This document shows positions 1 through 6,329 of a DNA stretch of 22,460 bases, piece after piece. The translations under genes were made by a program, and so were the position numbers. Position 1 is the first letter of the stretch; the number at the start of each line of letters is the position of its first letter. Where the stretch lies: positions 1-22,460 of the IMG/VR virus record IMGVR_UViG_3300025127_000315, one strand, 5' to 3'. The notes beneath the pieces are model-generated. The model was not told where the DNA came from, ran no database searches, and was given only the letters and a program-made list of their open reading frames with translations. This DNA comes from a virus.

Positions 1-2
1 GT

Positions 3-653
3 TGGTATATCGAAAACTCATTAACTACATTAGGTCAGAAAGATCCATTGTCAGAATATAATTCACAGTTGTGGAATAATGGCACAGACTTAGGGAAAGA
101 AACTGCACGTAAACAAAAACGTAAGTTAACATATATTTCCAACATTTATGTTGTGAAAGATCCTGCAAATCCTGAGAATGAAGGTAAAGTATTCTTATAT
201 AAGTATGGTAAGAAAATCTTTGATAAACTTACTGCAGCAATGCAACCTGAGTTTGAAGACGAAGAAGCAATCGATCCATTTGATTTCTGGCAAGGTGCTA
301 ACTTTAAGTTAAAAGCAAAGAATGTTGCAGGTTATCGTAACTATGATTCATCTGAGTTTACTACTGTAACTCCTTTACTTGATGATGATGACGCACTTGA
401 ATCTGTATGGAAGAAAGAATTTTCTCTTAAGGAATTCATTGCAGCAGATCAATTCAAGTCTTACGAGGAACTTAAAACACGTTTAGAGTATGTTCTTGGA
501 AGCAAGAGATCTAATAACGTGATTGAAGAGGAAGAAGACACAGATCGTGGATCTGCAGAAGAATTAGTGACAGCAGTTACTACACCATCTTCAGTAAATG
601 AGGATGATGATGACGACGCACTATCATACTTTCAAAAACTAGCTGATGAATAA
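3..653 (+). CDS. 32: gp32 single-stranded DNA-binding protein (5' truncated by window)
   Basis: T4-type ssDNA-binding protein that coats single strands during replication, recombination and repair; only the C-terminal 216 or so residues are present. The frame is open from base 3 with no start, so the gene begins upstream. The internal TTG at 48 is not the real start, because the residues before it (ending LGQKDPL) continue the homology. The stretch 'VVKDPANPENEGKVFLYKYGKKIFDK' type core, followed by 'GANFKLK..NVAGYRNYD', matches T4 gp32's OB-fold region almost position for position. The protein ends in an acidic tail (runs of E and D, last residues ALSYFQKLADE), the part that recruits replication partners in T4. 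No cysteine is visible here, so the T4 zinc-binding residues are either upstream or absent. It converges on gp53 with no spacer: the two stop codons form the palindrome TAATTA. Confidence 0.95.
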   Translation, partial: WYIENSLTTLGQKDPLSEYNSQLWNNGTDLGKETARKQKRKLTYISNIYVVKDPANPENEGKVFLYKYGKKIFDKLTAAMQPEFEDEEAIDPFDFWQGANFKLKAKNVAGYRNYDSSEFTTVTPLLDDDDALESVWKKEFSLKEFIAADQFKSYEELKTRLEYVLGSKRSNNVIEEEEDTDRGSAEELVTAVTTPSSVNEDDDDDALSYFQKLADE

Positions 654-1298
654 TTAGATTGTATTTCTTGTATTTTCAGTCTTAATTAATTTATCGTTTA
701 CAAATTGAGATGATCTCTTATAGGTCATCTCATTTCTTATGTCATTTAAAAATTGTTGTAAATATTCTGGACGTAAAATAAATATTGTTCTCTTCTTTTC
801 ATTCTGCTCAACTTCATATTCATAGTTAGTCACTCCTTTAACTGGTTTCAATGTTTCTTCAGTTGTATCTGGTTTTGGAATTGTAAAATTTTCACTTACT
901 ATTTTTCCTTTCGGTAAGAGTACTACATTTCGACTATCCTTGACCTCAGTTGTTTCAAAGTGATGTACGTCATTAAGTGATAATCCATATTTATTAAAAG
1001 AAAAATCATACAAGTCTTTGCTTGATAGAGGCCATTCATCTCTTACATTTATAATTCCTGCAGAAATTAATAGAACCCAATCGAAAGTTGATTTACCATA
1101 TTCATTTTCTGCTACTGTGTCAGGACGATCACCATCTTTTATAATATACTTATTGAATATTGTAAAAACATTTTGTAAGTCATCACGCAACTTCATTCTA
1201 CGAAATAAATTTTTCGCAGTGATGTAACTCGAACTTGATAAACGACTTGAGTAAGGTGATTGATATTGAAGATTTGGTAGTTCTCTAAAATAACCCAT
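654..1298 (-). CDS. 53: gp53 baseplate wedge protein
   Basis: 214-residue homologue of T4 gp53 (about 196 aa), which joins the six baseplate wedges around the hub. The diagnostic stretch lies around residues 50-105: 'KYIIKDGDRPDTVAENEYG' followed by 'WVLL' and a 'W.LSSKDL' helix, corresponding to T4's 'YYIKGSPRPEELANAIYG..WVLL'. The C-terminal part keeps 'NEKKRTIFIL...YLQQFLNDIRNEM', like T4's 'NEKLRQIKII...FMNDLIRIM'. The ATG at 1298 shares one base with the stop of gp48 (TAATG), so it is probably translated by reinitiation. It is the last gene of the leftward block gp4, unknown, gp48, gp53, and its stop directly abuts the stop of gp32. The identification rests on motif recall rather than an alignment, but the match is specific. 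Confidence 0.9.
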   Translation of the reverse strand: MGYFRELPNLQYQSPYSSRLSSSSYITAKNLFRRMKLRDDLQNVFTIFNKYIIKDGDRPDTVAENEYGKSTFDWVLLISAGIINVRDEWPLSSKDLYDFSFNKYGLSLNDVHHFETTEVKDSRNVVLLPKGKIVSENFTIPKPDTTEETLKPVKGVTNYEYEVEQNEKKRTIFILRPEYLQQFLNDIRNEMTYKRSSQFVNDKLIKTENTRNTI

Positions 1299-2206
1299 TA
1301 GAATCCTGTTCCCTCCGCACCTTGTCCTTTATCATAATCCTCTGCGTACACTGGATTTAATTCTTGAAATGATAAGTTCATTTTCATGTGAACTGGAGCA
1401 GTATTATCATAAGTAGCATAGGTTCCAGCACCTGTATAGTTAACTGACATGTTTAAAAGTGCCATTGGTTTAAATTTGTGTAAAAATTTATGATCATCTT
1501 TACCAGTTTTATATACTAATTGATAAACATCAGGTGATTTAATAAACAACCCACTCGTATTGTTATTACCTTGTGCTTGACTCTTCGCACTCATACTCTT
1601 TTTTAATGTTCGAATAATTTTTTTTACAATATTACTCTCCTTCTCATCTCTTGGAGCTAAATCAAAATCGAAATTGAATGATCTTAATTGAACTCCATTA
1701 AATAAGAGTTCCATGTTTGGATTTAATATTTGACCACTTGACCTTGCGAGTACACCACCAAGTGAAGTATTTGCTCCAAACACATTTAATGCTTTTGATG
1801 CAAAGAATGAGTTAAGTAATTTTCCAGTGCCAGCATCACCACCTAAGCTTTTAATAGCATTTTCTGTTCCACCAACAAGATTTTGACCTGCTTCACCAAT
1901 GGTATCTGATTGAATAGTATTTAATACTGTACCTGCACCTGCAGCTGCAAGACCGTTTATACTATCTTCTCCCCAACTTACACCATTTGAATCTTGAATT
2001 GTCTCAGGTATTGGTAAAAAAATTGATCCGAGTGGTGTTTCGATATTTTTTTTAAGTGAATCTGAACTACTTCTAAGTCTAACTCCCTGATTACCAGTGG
2101 TATCAAAACCAGGCGGTTCATATTGGACTACTTTTATTTCTAAGAAGTCACTATCTCTTTCTAATTGTGCATTTGGGTACCTTAAAGTACCAAATTTAGC
2201 AGACAT
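1298..2206 (-). CDS. 48: gp48 baseplate tail-tube cap
   Basis: 302-residue homologue of T4 gp48 (about 364 aa), the protein that caps the hub and, with gp54, nucleates tail-tube polymerisation. The C-terminal half carries the family pattern: 'LRSFNFDFDLAPRDEKES' and a basic helix (VKKIIRTLKKSM), then 'SPDVYQLVYKTG', 'FLHKFKPMALLNMSVNYT', and a final tyrosine-rich segment with 'SFQELNPVYAEDY'. The N-terminal 120 residues are low in similarity and rich in Gly, Ala and Ser. Start ATG at 2206; a CTAAATA box lies 14 nt upstream inside the end of the preceding gene. The stop overlaps the gp53 start by one base. In T4, gene 48 lies next to 54 on the same strand; here gp54 is on the other strand, across gp4. 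Confidence 0.88.
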   Translation of the reverse strand: MSAKFGTLRYPNAQLERDSDFLEIKVVQYEPPGFDTTGNQGVRLRSSSDSLKKNIETPLGSIFLPIPETIQDSNGVSWGEDSINGLAAAGAGTVLNTIQSDTIGEAGQNLVGGTENAIKSLGGDAGTGKLLNSFFASKALNVFGANTSLGGVLARSSGQILNPNMELLFNGVQLRSFNFDFDLAPRDEKESNIVKKIIRTLKKSMSAKSQAQGNNNTSGLFIKSPDVYQLVYKTGKDDHKFLHKFKPMALLNMSVNYTGAGTYATYDNTAPVHMKMNLSFQELNPVYAEDYDKGQGAEGTGF

Positions 2207-2215
2207 TATTGTTTT

Positions 2216-2593
2216 TTAGTTATTTAGCGTGATATTGCCAAAAGGCAATTCTCTTACATCTGATAGTTCATCAGGATTTACTTCATATAATTGCCCAACA
2301 AGTTCATTATAGGTATAATTTCGATATTGACCTACGTGAAAATTAATACCACGGAAACCCCATTCAAATACGTCTGTGACTGCTACAAGTGGGTTGGAAT
2401 CATATTGTATGTTGGGAGTTTTAGCACTGTATACAAACACATAATATTTTCCAACACTTGGTGATGAAGTGGCACTCGTATTTAAATTATCAATTAATTG
2501 AGTCATTATATCATCAGCTTCTTCAGTTCCGATAAGACTGTCTACTACTCCACGAACTCGATTACTATTATCATCAGTTGGATAACTATTCAT
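2216..2593 (-). CDS. Conserved T4-like phage protein of unknown function (125 aa)
   Basis: I do not recognise a named family with certainty. The protein has a polar N-terminus (about 45 residues) and then a compact aromatic domain: 'YYVFVYSAKTPNIQYDSNPLV' type strand pattern, 'VFEWGFRGINFHVGQYRNYTY', and a closing 'LSDVRELPFG'. The alternation of aromatic and polar residues suggests a small beta-barrel. No catalytic motif, signal peptide or membrane segment is visible. It sits between gp4 and gp48: its ATG overlaps the gp4 stop (ATGA, 4-nt overlap) and 9 nt separate it from gp48. That tight coupling suggests a role in head completion or in baseplate and tube assembly (inference). I believe similar small proteins occur in other marine T4-like phages, but I could not check. 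Confidence 0.8.
   Translation of the reverse strand: MNSYPTDDNSNRVRGVVDSLIGTEEADDIMTQLIDNLNTSATSSPSVGKYYVFVYSAKTPNIQYDSNPLVAVTDVFEWGFRGINFHVGQYRNYTYNELVGQLYEVNPDELSDVRELPFGNITLNN
2221..2227 (-). promoter_or_regulatory. Possible late promoter box CTAAATA before gp48
   Basis: Read on the minus strand the bases are CTAAATA, ending 14 nt before the gp48 ATG at 2206. It is the same box that ends both sides of the divergent region at 3031-3065. The T4 late -10 consensus is TATAAATA. It lies within the last codons of the upstream unknown gene (encoding the end of ...ITLNN), so chance coding content is possible, and the leader would be under 10 nt. Confidence 0.35.
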
Positions 2594-3030
2594 TTCTTAA
2601 TTCCTAATTCTTCCTCAGTTAAAATTTTGAACTCCCATAATCGATCTTTACAAAACTCTTCTGCTGCCTTCCATTTTGCCTGATTACGTGCGTACTCATA
2701 CACTTCATAGATATAACCCTTTGTTTTTCTTTTTTTAACGACAGGTTCTATGGTTTGTTTTTTAGGTTTGATTTCAATAATATATCTTTTTATTTTCCCA
2801 TCCTTTTCTCTCACTTTGATAAAAAAATCAGGAAAGTATCGATGTATTTTATTGTCGATTGGTGATCGATATGGTAGTGCTATCTCTTCACTACCCCATT
2901 GAAGTATTTTTGAATGATTATCACAATAAACCATGAATTTTCTTTCCCATAGTGATCGATAAATGATGTTTGTCGGATCACCTTTATATTTTTTAGGGTT
3001 AGATGGCTTATACTTACCCTTATATGACAT
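2590..3030 (-). CDS. 4: gp4 head completion protein (TnsA-like nuclease fold)
   Basis: 146-residue homologue of T4 gp4 (also called gp50/65, about 150 aa), needed to complete DNA-filled heads before tail joining. The N-terminus 'SYKGKYKPSNPKKYKGDPTNIIYRSLWERK' type sequence is nearly invariant in the family. The following 'LPYRSPIDNKIHRYFPDFFI' and 'RYIIEIKPKKQ' supply D...E.K, the PD-(D/E)XK (TnsA-like endonuclease) signature, around residues 67-90. The glutamate of 'SLWERK' probably also contributes to the site, as in TnsA-like proteins. A basic stretch (KKRKTKG) follows. The start ATG at 3030 is part of the 10-bp inverted repeat of the divergent promoter region. First gene of the leftward block; its TGA overlaps the next ATG. 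Confidence 0.92.
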   Translation of the reverse strand: MSYKGKYKPSNPKKYKGDPTNIIYRSLWERKFMVYCDNHSKILQWGSEEIALPYRSPIDNKIHRYFPDFFIKVREKDGKIKRYIIEIKPKKQTIEPVVKKRKTKGYIYEVYEYARNQAKWKAAEEFCKDRLWEFKILTEEELGIKK

Positions 3031-3037
3031 CTAAATA
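3031..3037 (+). promoter_or_regulatory. Late-promoter-like box CTAAATA, rightward (gp54)
   Basis: CTAAATA on the plus strand, ending 28 nt before the gp54 ATG at 3066. It resembles the T4 late -10 element (TATAAATA), which works without a -35 box. With its mirror copy at 3059-3065 it forms a perfect 10-bp inverted repeat (3028-3037 and 3059-3068), so each box lies beside the start codon of the gene it would transcribe away from. Predicted start is near 3044. No Shine-Dalgarno is seen before the ATG. Confidence 0.55.
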
Positions 3038-3058
3038 GAAGTAAGATAAAATATAAAG

Positions 3059-3065
3059 TATTTAG
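3059..3065 (-). promoter_or_regulatory. Late-promoter-like box CTAAATA, leftward (gp4 block)
   Basis: Minus-strand CTAAATA, mirror of the box at 3031-3037 and likewise ending 28 nt before its gene (gp4 ATG at 3030). The equal spacing on both sides supports a real divergent late promoter pair in only 35 bp. The predicted start is near 3052, so the two transcripts would overlap by a few bases at their 5' ends. Confidence 0.55.
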
Positions 3066-3725
3066 ATGGTTCGACCAAGAAAAATAGCTGATTTAAAACC
3101 AATACTGACAAATGTAGCACAGACATCTCATTATCAGGTGTTTTTTGATGGATTATCTTCTGATCTTTTTTCTTTTTTAGGTAAGAAAGGGGTAAATTCA
3201 AGATTTATTACAGAGAATGCAGGATTACTGTGTTCATCAGCATCAATACCAGGCAGTTCATTAGGAACAAGTGATATATTTGGTAATTTTACTGGAGTTC
3301 AAGAGAAATTTGCTCACTCAAGAATTTTTACAGAGTTGGGATTAGAATTTTATGTTGATAAAGACTATAAAATGATAAAATTTATTGAACATTGGATGGA
3401 ATATATTACGAGTGGATCTGAGAAAAATCAAAACTCATCATTTAATAAAACGAATGAAGGATATTTTTATAGGATGAGATATCCTAGAGGTACATCAGGT
3501 TACAAATGTGACAAGACAAAGATCGTTAAGTTTAATATTGATTACCGTTCAGAAGTGGAATATACATTCTTTGGTTTGTTTCCTATTAATTTTTCGTCAA
3601 CACCAGTTCAGTATGGTGGATCAGACGTGTTAAAAATGAACGTAACATTTAATTATGAGAGATATATTGCAGGTGAACAGACAAGTCTATCATATACACG
3701 TAACATCTTCGAGAATTTTATTTAG
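3066..3725 (+). CDS. 54: gp54-like baseplate tail-tube initiator
   Basis: 219-residue protein matching the marine T4-like family annotated as gp54 (T4 gp54 is about 320 aa), which sits under the tail tube and starts its assembly. It shares the tube-protein fold of gp19 and gp48. Visible landmarks are 'MVRPRKIADLKP' at the N-terminus; 'LLCSSASIPGSSLGTSDIFGNFTG' type segment (residues ~54-77); 'RIFTELGLEFYVDKDYKMIKFIEHWMEYI' (~86-114); 'YFYRMRYPRG' (~133-142); and 'FNYERYIAG' near the end. The 'MRYP', 'FFGLFPINFSSTPVQYG' and 'FNYERY' elements are those expected of gp54/gp19-type tube proteins. It could equally be called a gp19-like tube protein. It is the first rightward gene after the divergent promoter and stands alone, with 119 bp before gp26. 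Confidence 0.82.
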   Translation: MVRPRKIADLKPILTNVAQTSHYQVFFDGLSSDLFSFLGKKGVNSRFITENAGLLCSSASIPGSSLGTSDIFGNFTGVQEKFAHSRIFTELGLEFYVDKDYKMIKFIEHWMEYITSGSEKNQNSSFNKTNEGYFYRMRYPRGTSGYKCDKTKIVKFNIDYRSEVEYTFFGLFPINFSSTPVQYGGSDVLKMNVTFNYERYIAGEQTSLSYTRNIFENFI

Positions 3726-3764
3726 ATATACCAAATTCAACTTTTAATTCCAAAAATAAGGCAA

Positions 3765-3785
3765 AAAAAATTCGGGTAATTTTTT
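3765..3785 (+). terminator. Weak AT-only hairpin after gp54, possible terminator
   Basis: AAAAAATT (3765-3772) can pair with AATTTTTT (3778-3785) around a 5-nt GC-rich loop, 40 nt after the gp54 stop; the descending arm is itself a T run. All pairs are A-T, so stability is low. It fits a boundary between gp54 and the separately promoted gp26 operon but is weak evidence. The rest of 3726-3844 holds only the late promoter at 3812; no gene is seen. Confidence 0.25.
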
Positions 3786-3811
3786 GGTCTGTCAGGATTT
3801 CAAAAAAACAG

Positions 3812-3819
3812 TATAAATA
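3812..3819 (+). promoter_or_regulatory. T4-type late promoter TATAAATA before gp26
   Basis: Exact match to the T4 late -10 consensus TATAAATA, ending 25 nt before the gp26 ATG, in the only sizeable non-coding gap of the rightward genes. Transcription should start near 3826. It is the only full consensus I found upstream of the operon, so it probably drives gp26 and everything to the end of the window. In T4 such sites need gp55, gp33 and the gp45 clamp; those genes are not in the window. Confidence 0.75.
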
Positions 3820-3844
3820 AAAATACTGAAGTGTAAAAAACATT

Positions 3845-4564
3845 ATGCCTTTACCAAGAATCACAACGCCGACATATGAGTTGGTTCTTCCTTCTTCGAA
3901 TCGAAAAATAAAATACAGACCGTTTTTAGTTAAAGAAGAAAAGATTCTCATCATTGCGATGGAATCAGAAGATCAGAAACAAATAACTAACGCAATTAAG
4001 ACAGTTATTAATAATTGTATATTGACGAGAGGTACAAAAGTTGATAAATTATCGACCTTTGATATTGAATATTTGTTTTTAAATATACGAGGTAAATCAG
4101 TCGGAGAAAATGTTGAGGTGATTTTAACTTGTCCTGACGATGATACCACTCAAGTTCCTGTAATGATACCACTTGATGAAATCAAAGTGGATATAGACCC
4201 AGAACATACAAAAGATATAAAATTAAATGAAAATTTGACCATGAGGATGAAATATCCCTCTCTGTCTGAATTTGTATCAAATAATTTTAGTCTTGATGGT
4301 AATGTGGGTGTATCTGAGTCATTTGATATGATTATCGCTTGTGTCGATCAAGTTTTCAATGAAGAAGAATCTTGGAATTCATCTGATTGCACGAAAAAAG
4401 AATTAAGTGAATTTTTAGATCAATTAAGTTCAAAACAATTTAAACAAATCGAAAAATTTTTTGAAACAATGCCAAAACTGTCACATACAGTAAAAGTCAC
4501 TAATCCTAATACAAAGGTTGAAAATGAAATTGTTTTAGAAGGGTTATCATCTTTTTTCGAATAG
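3845..4564 (+). CDS. 26: gp26 baseplate hub assembly protein (upstream partner of frameshift)
   Basis: 239-residue homologue of T4 gp26 (about 208 aa; T4 baseplate family), required to assemble the central hub. The N-terminus is typical of the marine family: 'MPLPRITTPTYELVLPSS', then 'KYRPFLVKEEKILIIAMESED', 'AIKTVINNCI', and 'FDIEYLFLNIRGKSVGE' (~residues 75-91). The middle keeps 'LTMRMKYPSLSEF'. The C-terminus is acidic and helical ('QFKQIEKFFETMPKLSHTV'). Start ATG at 3845 has a weak GAAG about 15 nt upstream. Within five codons of the stop lies the slippery heptamer T TTT TTC. A -1 slip there would read join(3845..4558,4558..4746) and give a 300-residue fusion with the next small ORF. 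So this gene probably makes two products: gp26 alone (239 aa) and a minor extended form, as lambda does with gpG and gpGT. Confidence 0.9.
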   Translation: MPLPRITTPTYELVLPSSNRKIKYRPFLVKEEKILIIAMESEDQKQITNAIKTVINNCILTRGTKVDKLSTFDIEYLFLNIRGKSVGENVEVILTCPDDDTTQVPVMIPLDEIKVDIDPEHTKDIKLNENLTMRMKYPSLSEFVSNNFSLDGNVGVSESFDMIIACVDQVFNEEESWNSSDCTKKELSEFLDQLSSKQFKQIEKFFETMPKLSHTVKVTNPNTKVENEIVLEGLSSFFE

Positions 4565-4593
4565 GTATGGCTCATACAAGTTTAGAGTCATAC
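4552..4593 (+). promoter_or_regulatory. Candidate -1 programmed ribosomal frameshift site
   Basis: The bases 4552-4558 read T TTT TTC, phased in the gp26 frame as TTT TTC: a canonical X XXY YYZ heptamer. After a 6-nt spacer, GTATGGCTC (4565-4573) pairs with GAGTCATAC (4585-4593), giving a 9-bp stem with a single G-U and an 11-nt loop. The -1 frame continues as R-I-G-M-A-H into the small ORF and stays open to 4746, while the 0 frame stops at 4562-4564. Heptamer, spacing and stem are the standard elements of bacterial -1 frameshift signals. Frameshifting itself is inferred. Confidence 0.7.
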
Positions 4594-4746
4594 TTTAAAA
4601 TAAATTTTGCGTTGATGCAGCACCATAAATACTCTTTAACAGAGATTGAAAATATGATTCCGTGGGAAAAAGACGTATATGTTGCTCTCTTGGAACAATA
4701 TATTGAAGAAGAAAATTTAAAAAACAGACAACAAAGTGGCATCTAA
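4567..4746 (+). CDS. gp51-like small hub-assembly ORF, probably expressed as gp26 fusion
   Basis: 59-residue ORF (MAHTSLESYF...NRQQSGI). It lies in the -1 frame relative to gp26 and is open back to the slip site at 4558. The protein is helical: 'LESYFKINFALMQHHKYSLTEIENMIPWEKDVYVALLEQYIEEENLKNRQ'-type composition, with a 'YSLTEIENMIPWE' turn like that in tail-assembly chaperone extensions (for example T of lambda G/T and related proteins) and in the T4 gp51 region. In T4, gene 51 (hub assembly catalyst, about 249 aa) follows 26, so position suggests a reduced gp51; the homology is uncertain. Free initiation at ATG 4567 is unlikely, since the only purines (AGG, 4563-4565) sit one base before the ATG. 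The end overlaps the next gene's GTG start by 11 nt. Earlier automated calls would probably miss it because of size. Confidence 0.78.
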   Translation: MAHTSLESYFKINFALMQHHKYSLTEIENMIPWEKDVYVALLEQYIEEENLKNRQQSGI

Positions 4747-6328
4747 CATCTCTAAAATTCCGTCAAATATGCTAAGTAATCCAAATTTGGATGCTGCGGA
4801 AGGGAAATATTTGTCAAAAAATGAAAGAGTTGCAATATTCAGAAAAAGAAAAATCAAAACGAGTAGTGTTTTTGGTAGAAAAGATCCAAAAATAACATCT
4901 ACACCAAGAAGGGGAAGACCAAGAAAGTTTCAGACTCTTGCAGAAGTACAGGCAGACATAGATGCAAGAAATCCAACGTATATAAGTCCTGTTACAGGAA
5001 AAAGATTACCAGGCACAGGACCTAAATTAAATTCAGATAAATTCATACCACAAAATAAGATATTAAAGGATTTACTTAAACAGGTTGAAAATAATACTAG
5101 AAAAATTGCATCATTGAGTAGTTTTGTTCAATCAAGCATTAATAAGGTATCTAATTTTTTAATTGATGATGCAAAAAAAGAAAAAAAGGATGCGATTGAA
5201 AAAGAAAAAGATGAAACCAGAGAACTGGAGGATAATCGAAAAAAGAAAAAAGAAGGATTATTGGAGGGAGTTAAAAAATCCATGAGTGGTGCTTTAATGA
5301 GACCTGTTGAAGCAATTGGTAATCAAGCAAAAGGTATGTTGCAAAAATTAGTTGATGTATTTCAACTCTTATTCGCAGGATTTTTAAGTGATAAAGCGTT
5401 AAAAATGATTCAGGCACATTTATCTGGTGATACTGAAACATTCAAAAAAATGAGAAATACAATCATCAAATCAGTTGCGATTGTTGGTGGTATTTTTCTT
5501 GCATTAAATGGTGGTTTACTAGCTTTGCCTGGCATTATAAGTGGTGTAGCAAGTGCCGTTATATCGATAGGTGGTGCAATTTTAGGTTTCTTAGCTTCAC
5601 CTGCAGGATTAATTGCATTAGGTATCGCAGCAGGTATTGGCACTCTGTTTGCCATGAAATCTGCAGTTGATGCTGGAAAAGTGAAAGCTGCTGGTGGTCA
5701 AGCATTTTATGATAAATTTGAGGAGATGAAAGGACCTCTGGTAGATGCTGGTATAACGATAAAAGGCACGGGCAAAAATGAAAAGTTTTATGTGGGCAAA
5801 TCAAATAGTAGAGGAAGTGGTCAAAAAACTGTGGAAAAGGCAGGGTCACCAGAACAGAAAGAAATCGTTGCAAATTACATTGTTGAAAGAGATAAAGTTA
5901 TTGCAATAAGAGATAATATGAGAGAGGATATGGAAACAGCGGAGAGTAAGTTAAGGAAAGAGTCAGGTGGTGGTAGAGTTGGATCTAAAAATTTACAAGA
6001 TTCAGGTGCGATTGGTAAGGCAAAAGGAGAAATAAGAGACAAGTATGAGTCTATGATAACTGGTGAGGAAAAATCAAATGCAAAAATAACACCAGTTGAT
6101 GAAAAGAAAGATGTTACAATCACACCTCCACCTAAAAATAATACAGTCTCTACACTAGATGATACACAACCAAATGTAATTGTTCAATCGTCTGCAAGTG
6201 GTAATAAAAATCAAAAACCACCTCAAGTCACTAGTGATTCAACAACAAAAGTTCCAAATATTTTGTCATCTAACAGAGATAATCTTTATTTGTCATATTC
6301 ACAAATTCAATACAATATGGTGATGTAA
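4736..6328 (+). CDS. Tape-measure candidate 1: basic, coiled-coil, multi-helix hydrophobic protein (530 aa)
   Basis: No family is recognised with certainty. Residues 1-70 are basic and include RRGRPRK (58-64), an AT-hook-like motif. About 90-180 is a helical, highly charged coiled-coil stretch (KKEKKDAIEKEKDETRELEDNRKKKKE). About 243-312 is a long hydrophobic block of two or three potential membrane helices rich in Gly, Ala and Ile. The last 200 residues are polar, ending in a Pro/Thr/Asn-rich linker and a short conserved-looking tail (NLYLSYSQIQYNMVM). Coiled coil plus transmembrane block is typical of tape-measure proteins. The position right after the gp26/small-ORF chaperone pair fits too, since lambda G/T precedes tape measure H. 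T4's tape measure, gp29, has about 590 aa. The start is GTG at 4736 overlapping the previous ORF; ATG at 4769 is an alternative. There is no Shine-Dalgarno, so coupling is likely. Confidence 0.75.
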   Translation: MASNISKIPSNMLSNPNLDAAEGKYLSKNERVAIFRKRKIKTSSVFGRKDPKITSTPRRGRPRKFQTLAEVQADIDARNPTYISPVTGKRLPGTGPKLNSDKFIPQNKILKDLLKQVENNTRKIASLSSFVQSSINKVSNFLIDDAKKEKKDAIEKEKDETRELEDNRKKKKEGLLEGVKKSMSGALMRPVEAIGNQAKGMLQKLVDVFQLLFAGFLSDKALKMIQAHLSGDTETFKKMRNTIIKSVAIVGGIFLALNGGLLALPGIISGVASAVISIGGAILGFLASPAGLIALGIAAGIGTLFAMKSAVDAGKVKAAGGQAFYDKFEEMKGPLVDAGITIKGTGKNEKFYVGKSNSRGSGQKTVEKAGSPEQKEIVANYIVERDKVIAIRDNMREDMETAESKLRKESGGGRVGSKNLQDSGAIGKAKGEIRDKYESMITGEEKSNAKITPVDEKKDVTITPPPKNNTVSTLDDTQPNVIVQSSASGNKNQKPPQVTSDSTTKVPNILSSNRDNLYLSYSQIQYNMVM

Positions 6329-6329
6329 T

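Noticed and set aside
4624-4631. CATAAATA as a promoter for the 530-aa gene
   Set aside because: It lies within the small ORF (HHKYS codons), is about 105 nt from the start and lacks the first T of the consensus. Possible but unsupported.
4552-4746. gp26/small ORF junction as a sequencing or assembly indel in a T run
   Set aside because: The frame change coincides with a correctly phased heptamer, a correct 6-nt spacer and a 9-bp stem, and gp26 ends at a natural length. An error would not create all of these. Still, raw reads were not available.
5410-6123. Minus-strand ORFs opposite the 530-aa gene
   Set aside because: They mirror the low-complexity, A-rich coding strand, have no start signal or recognisable motif, and overlap a well-formed gene.
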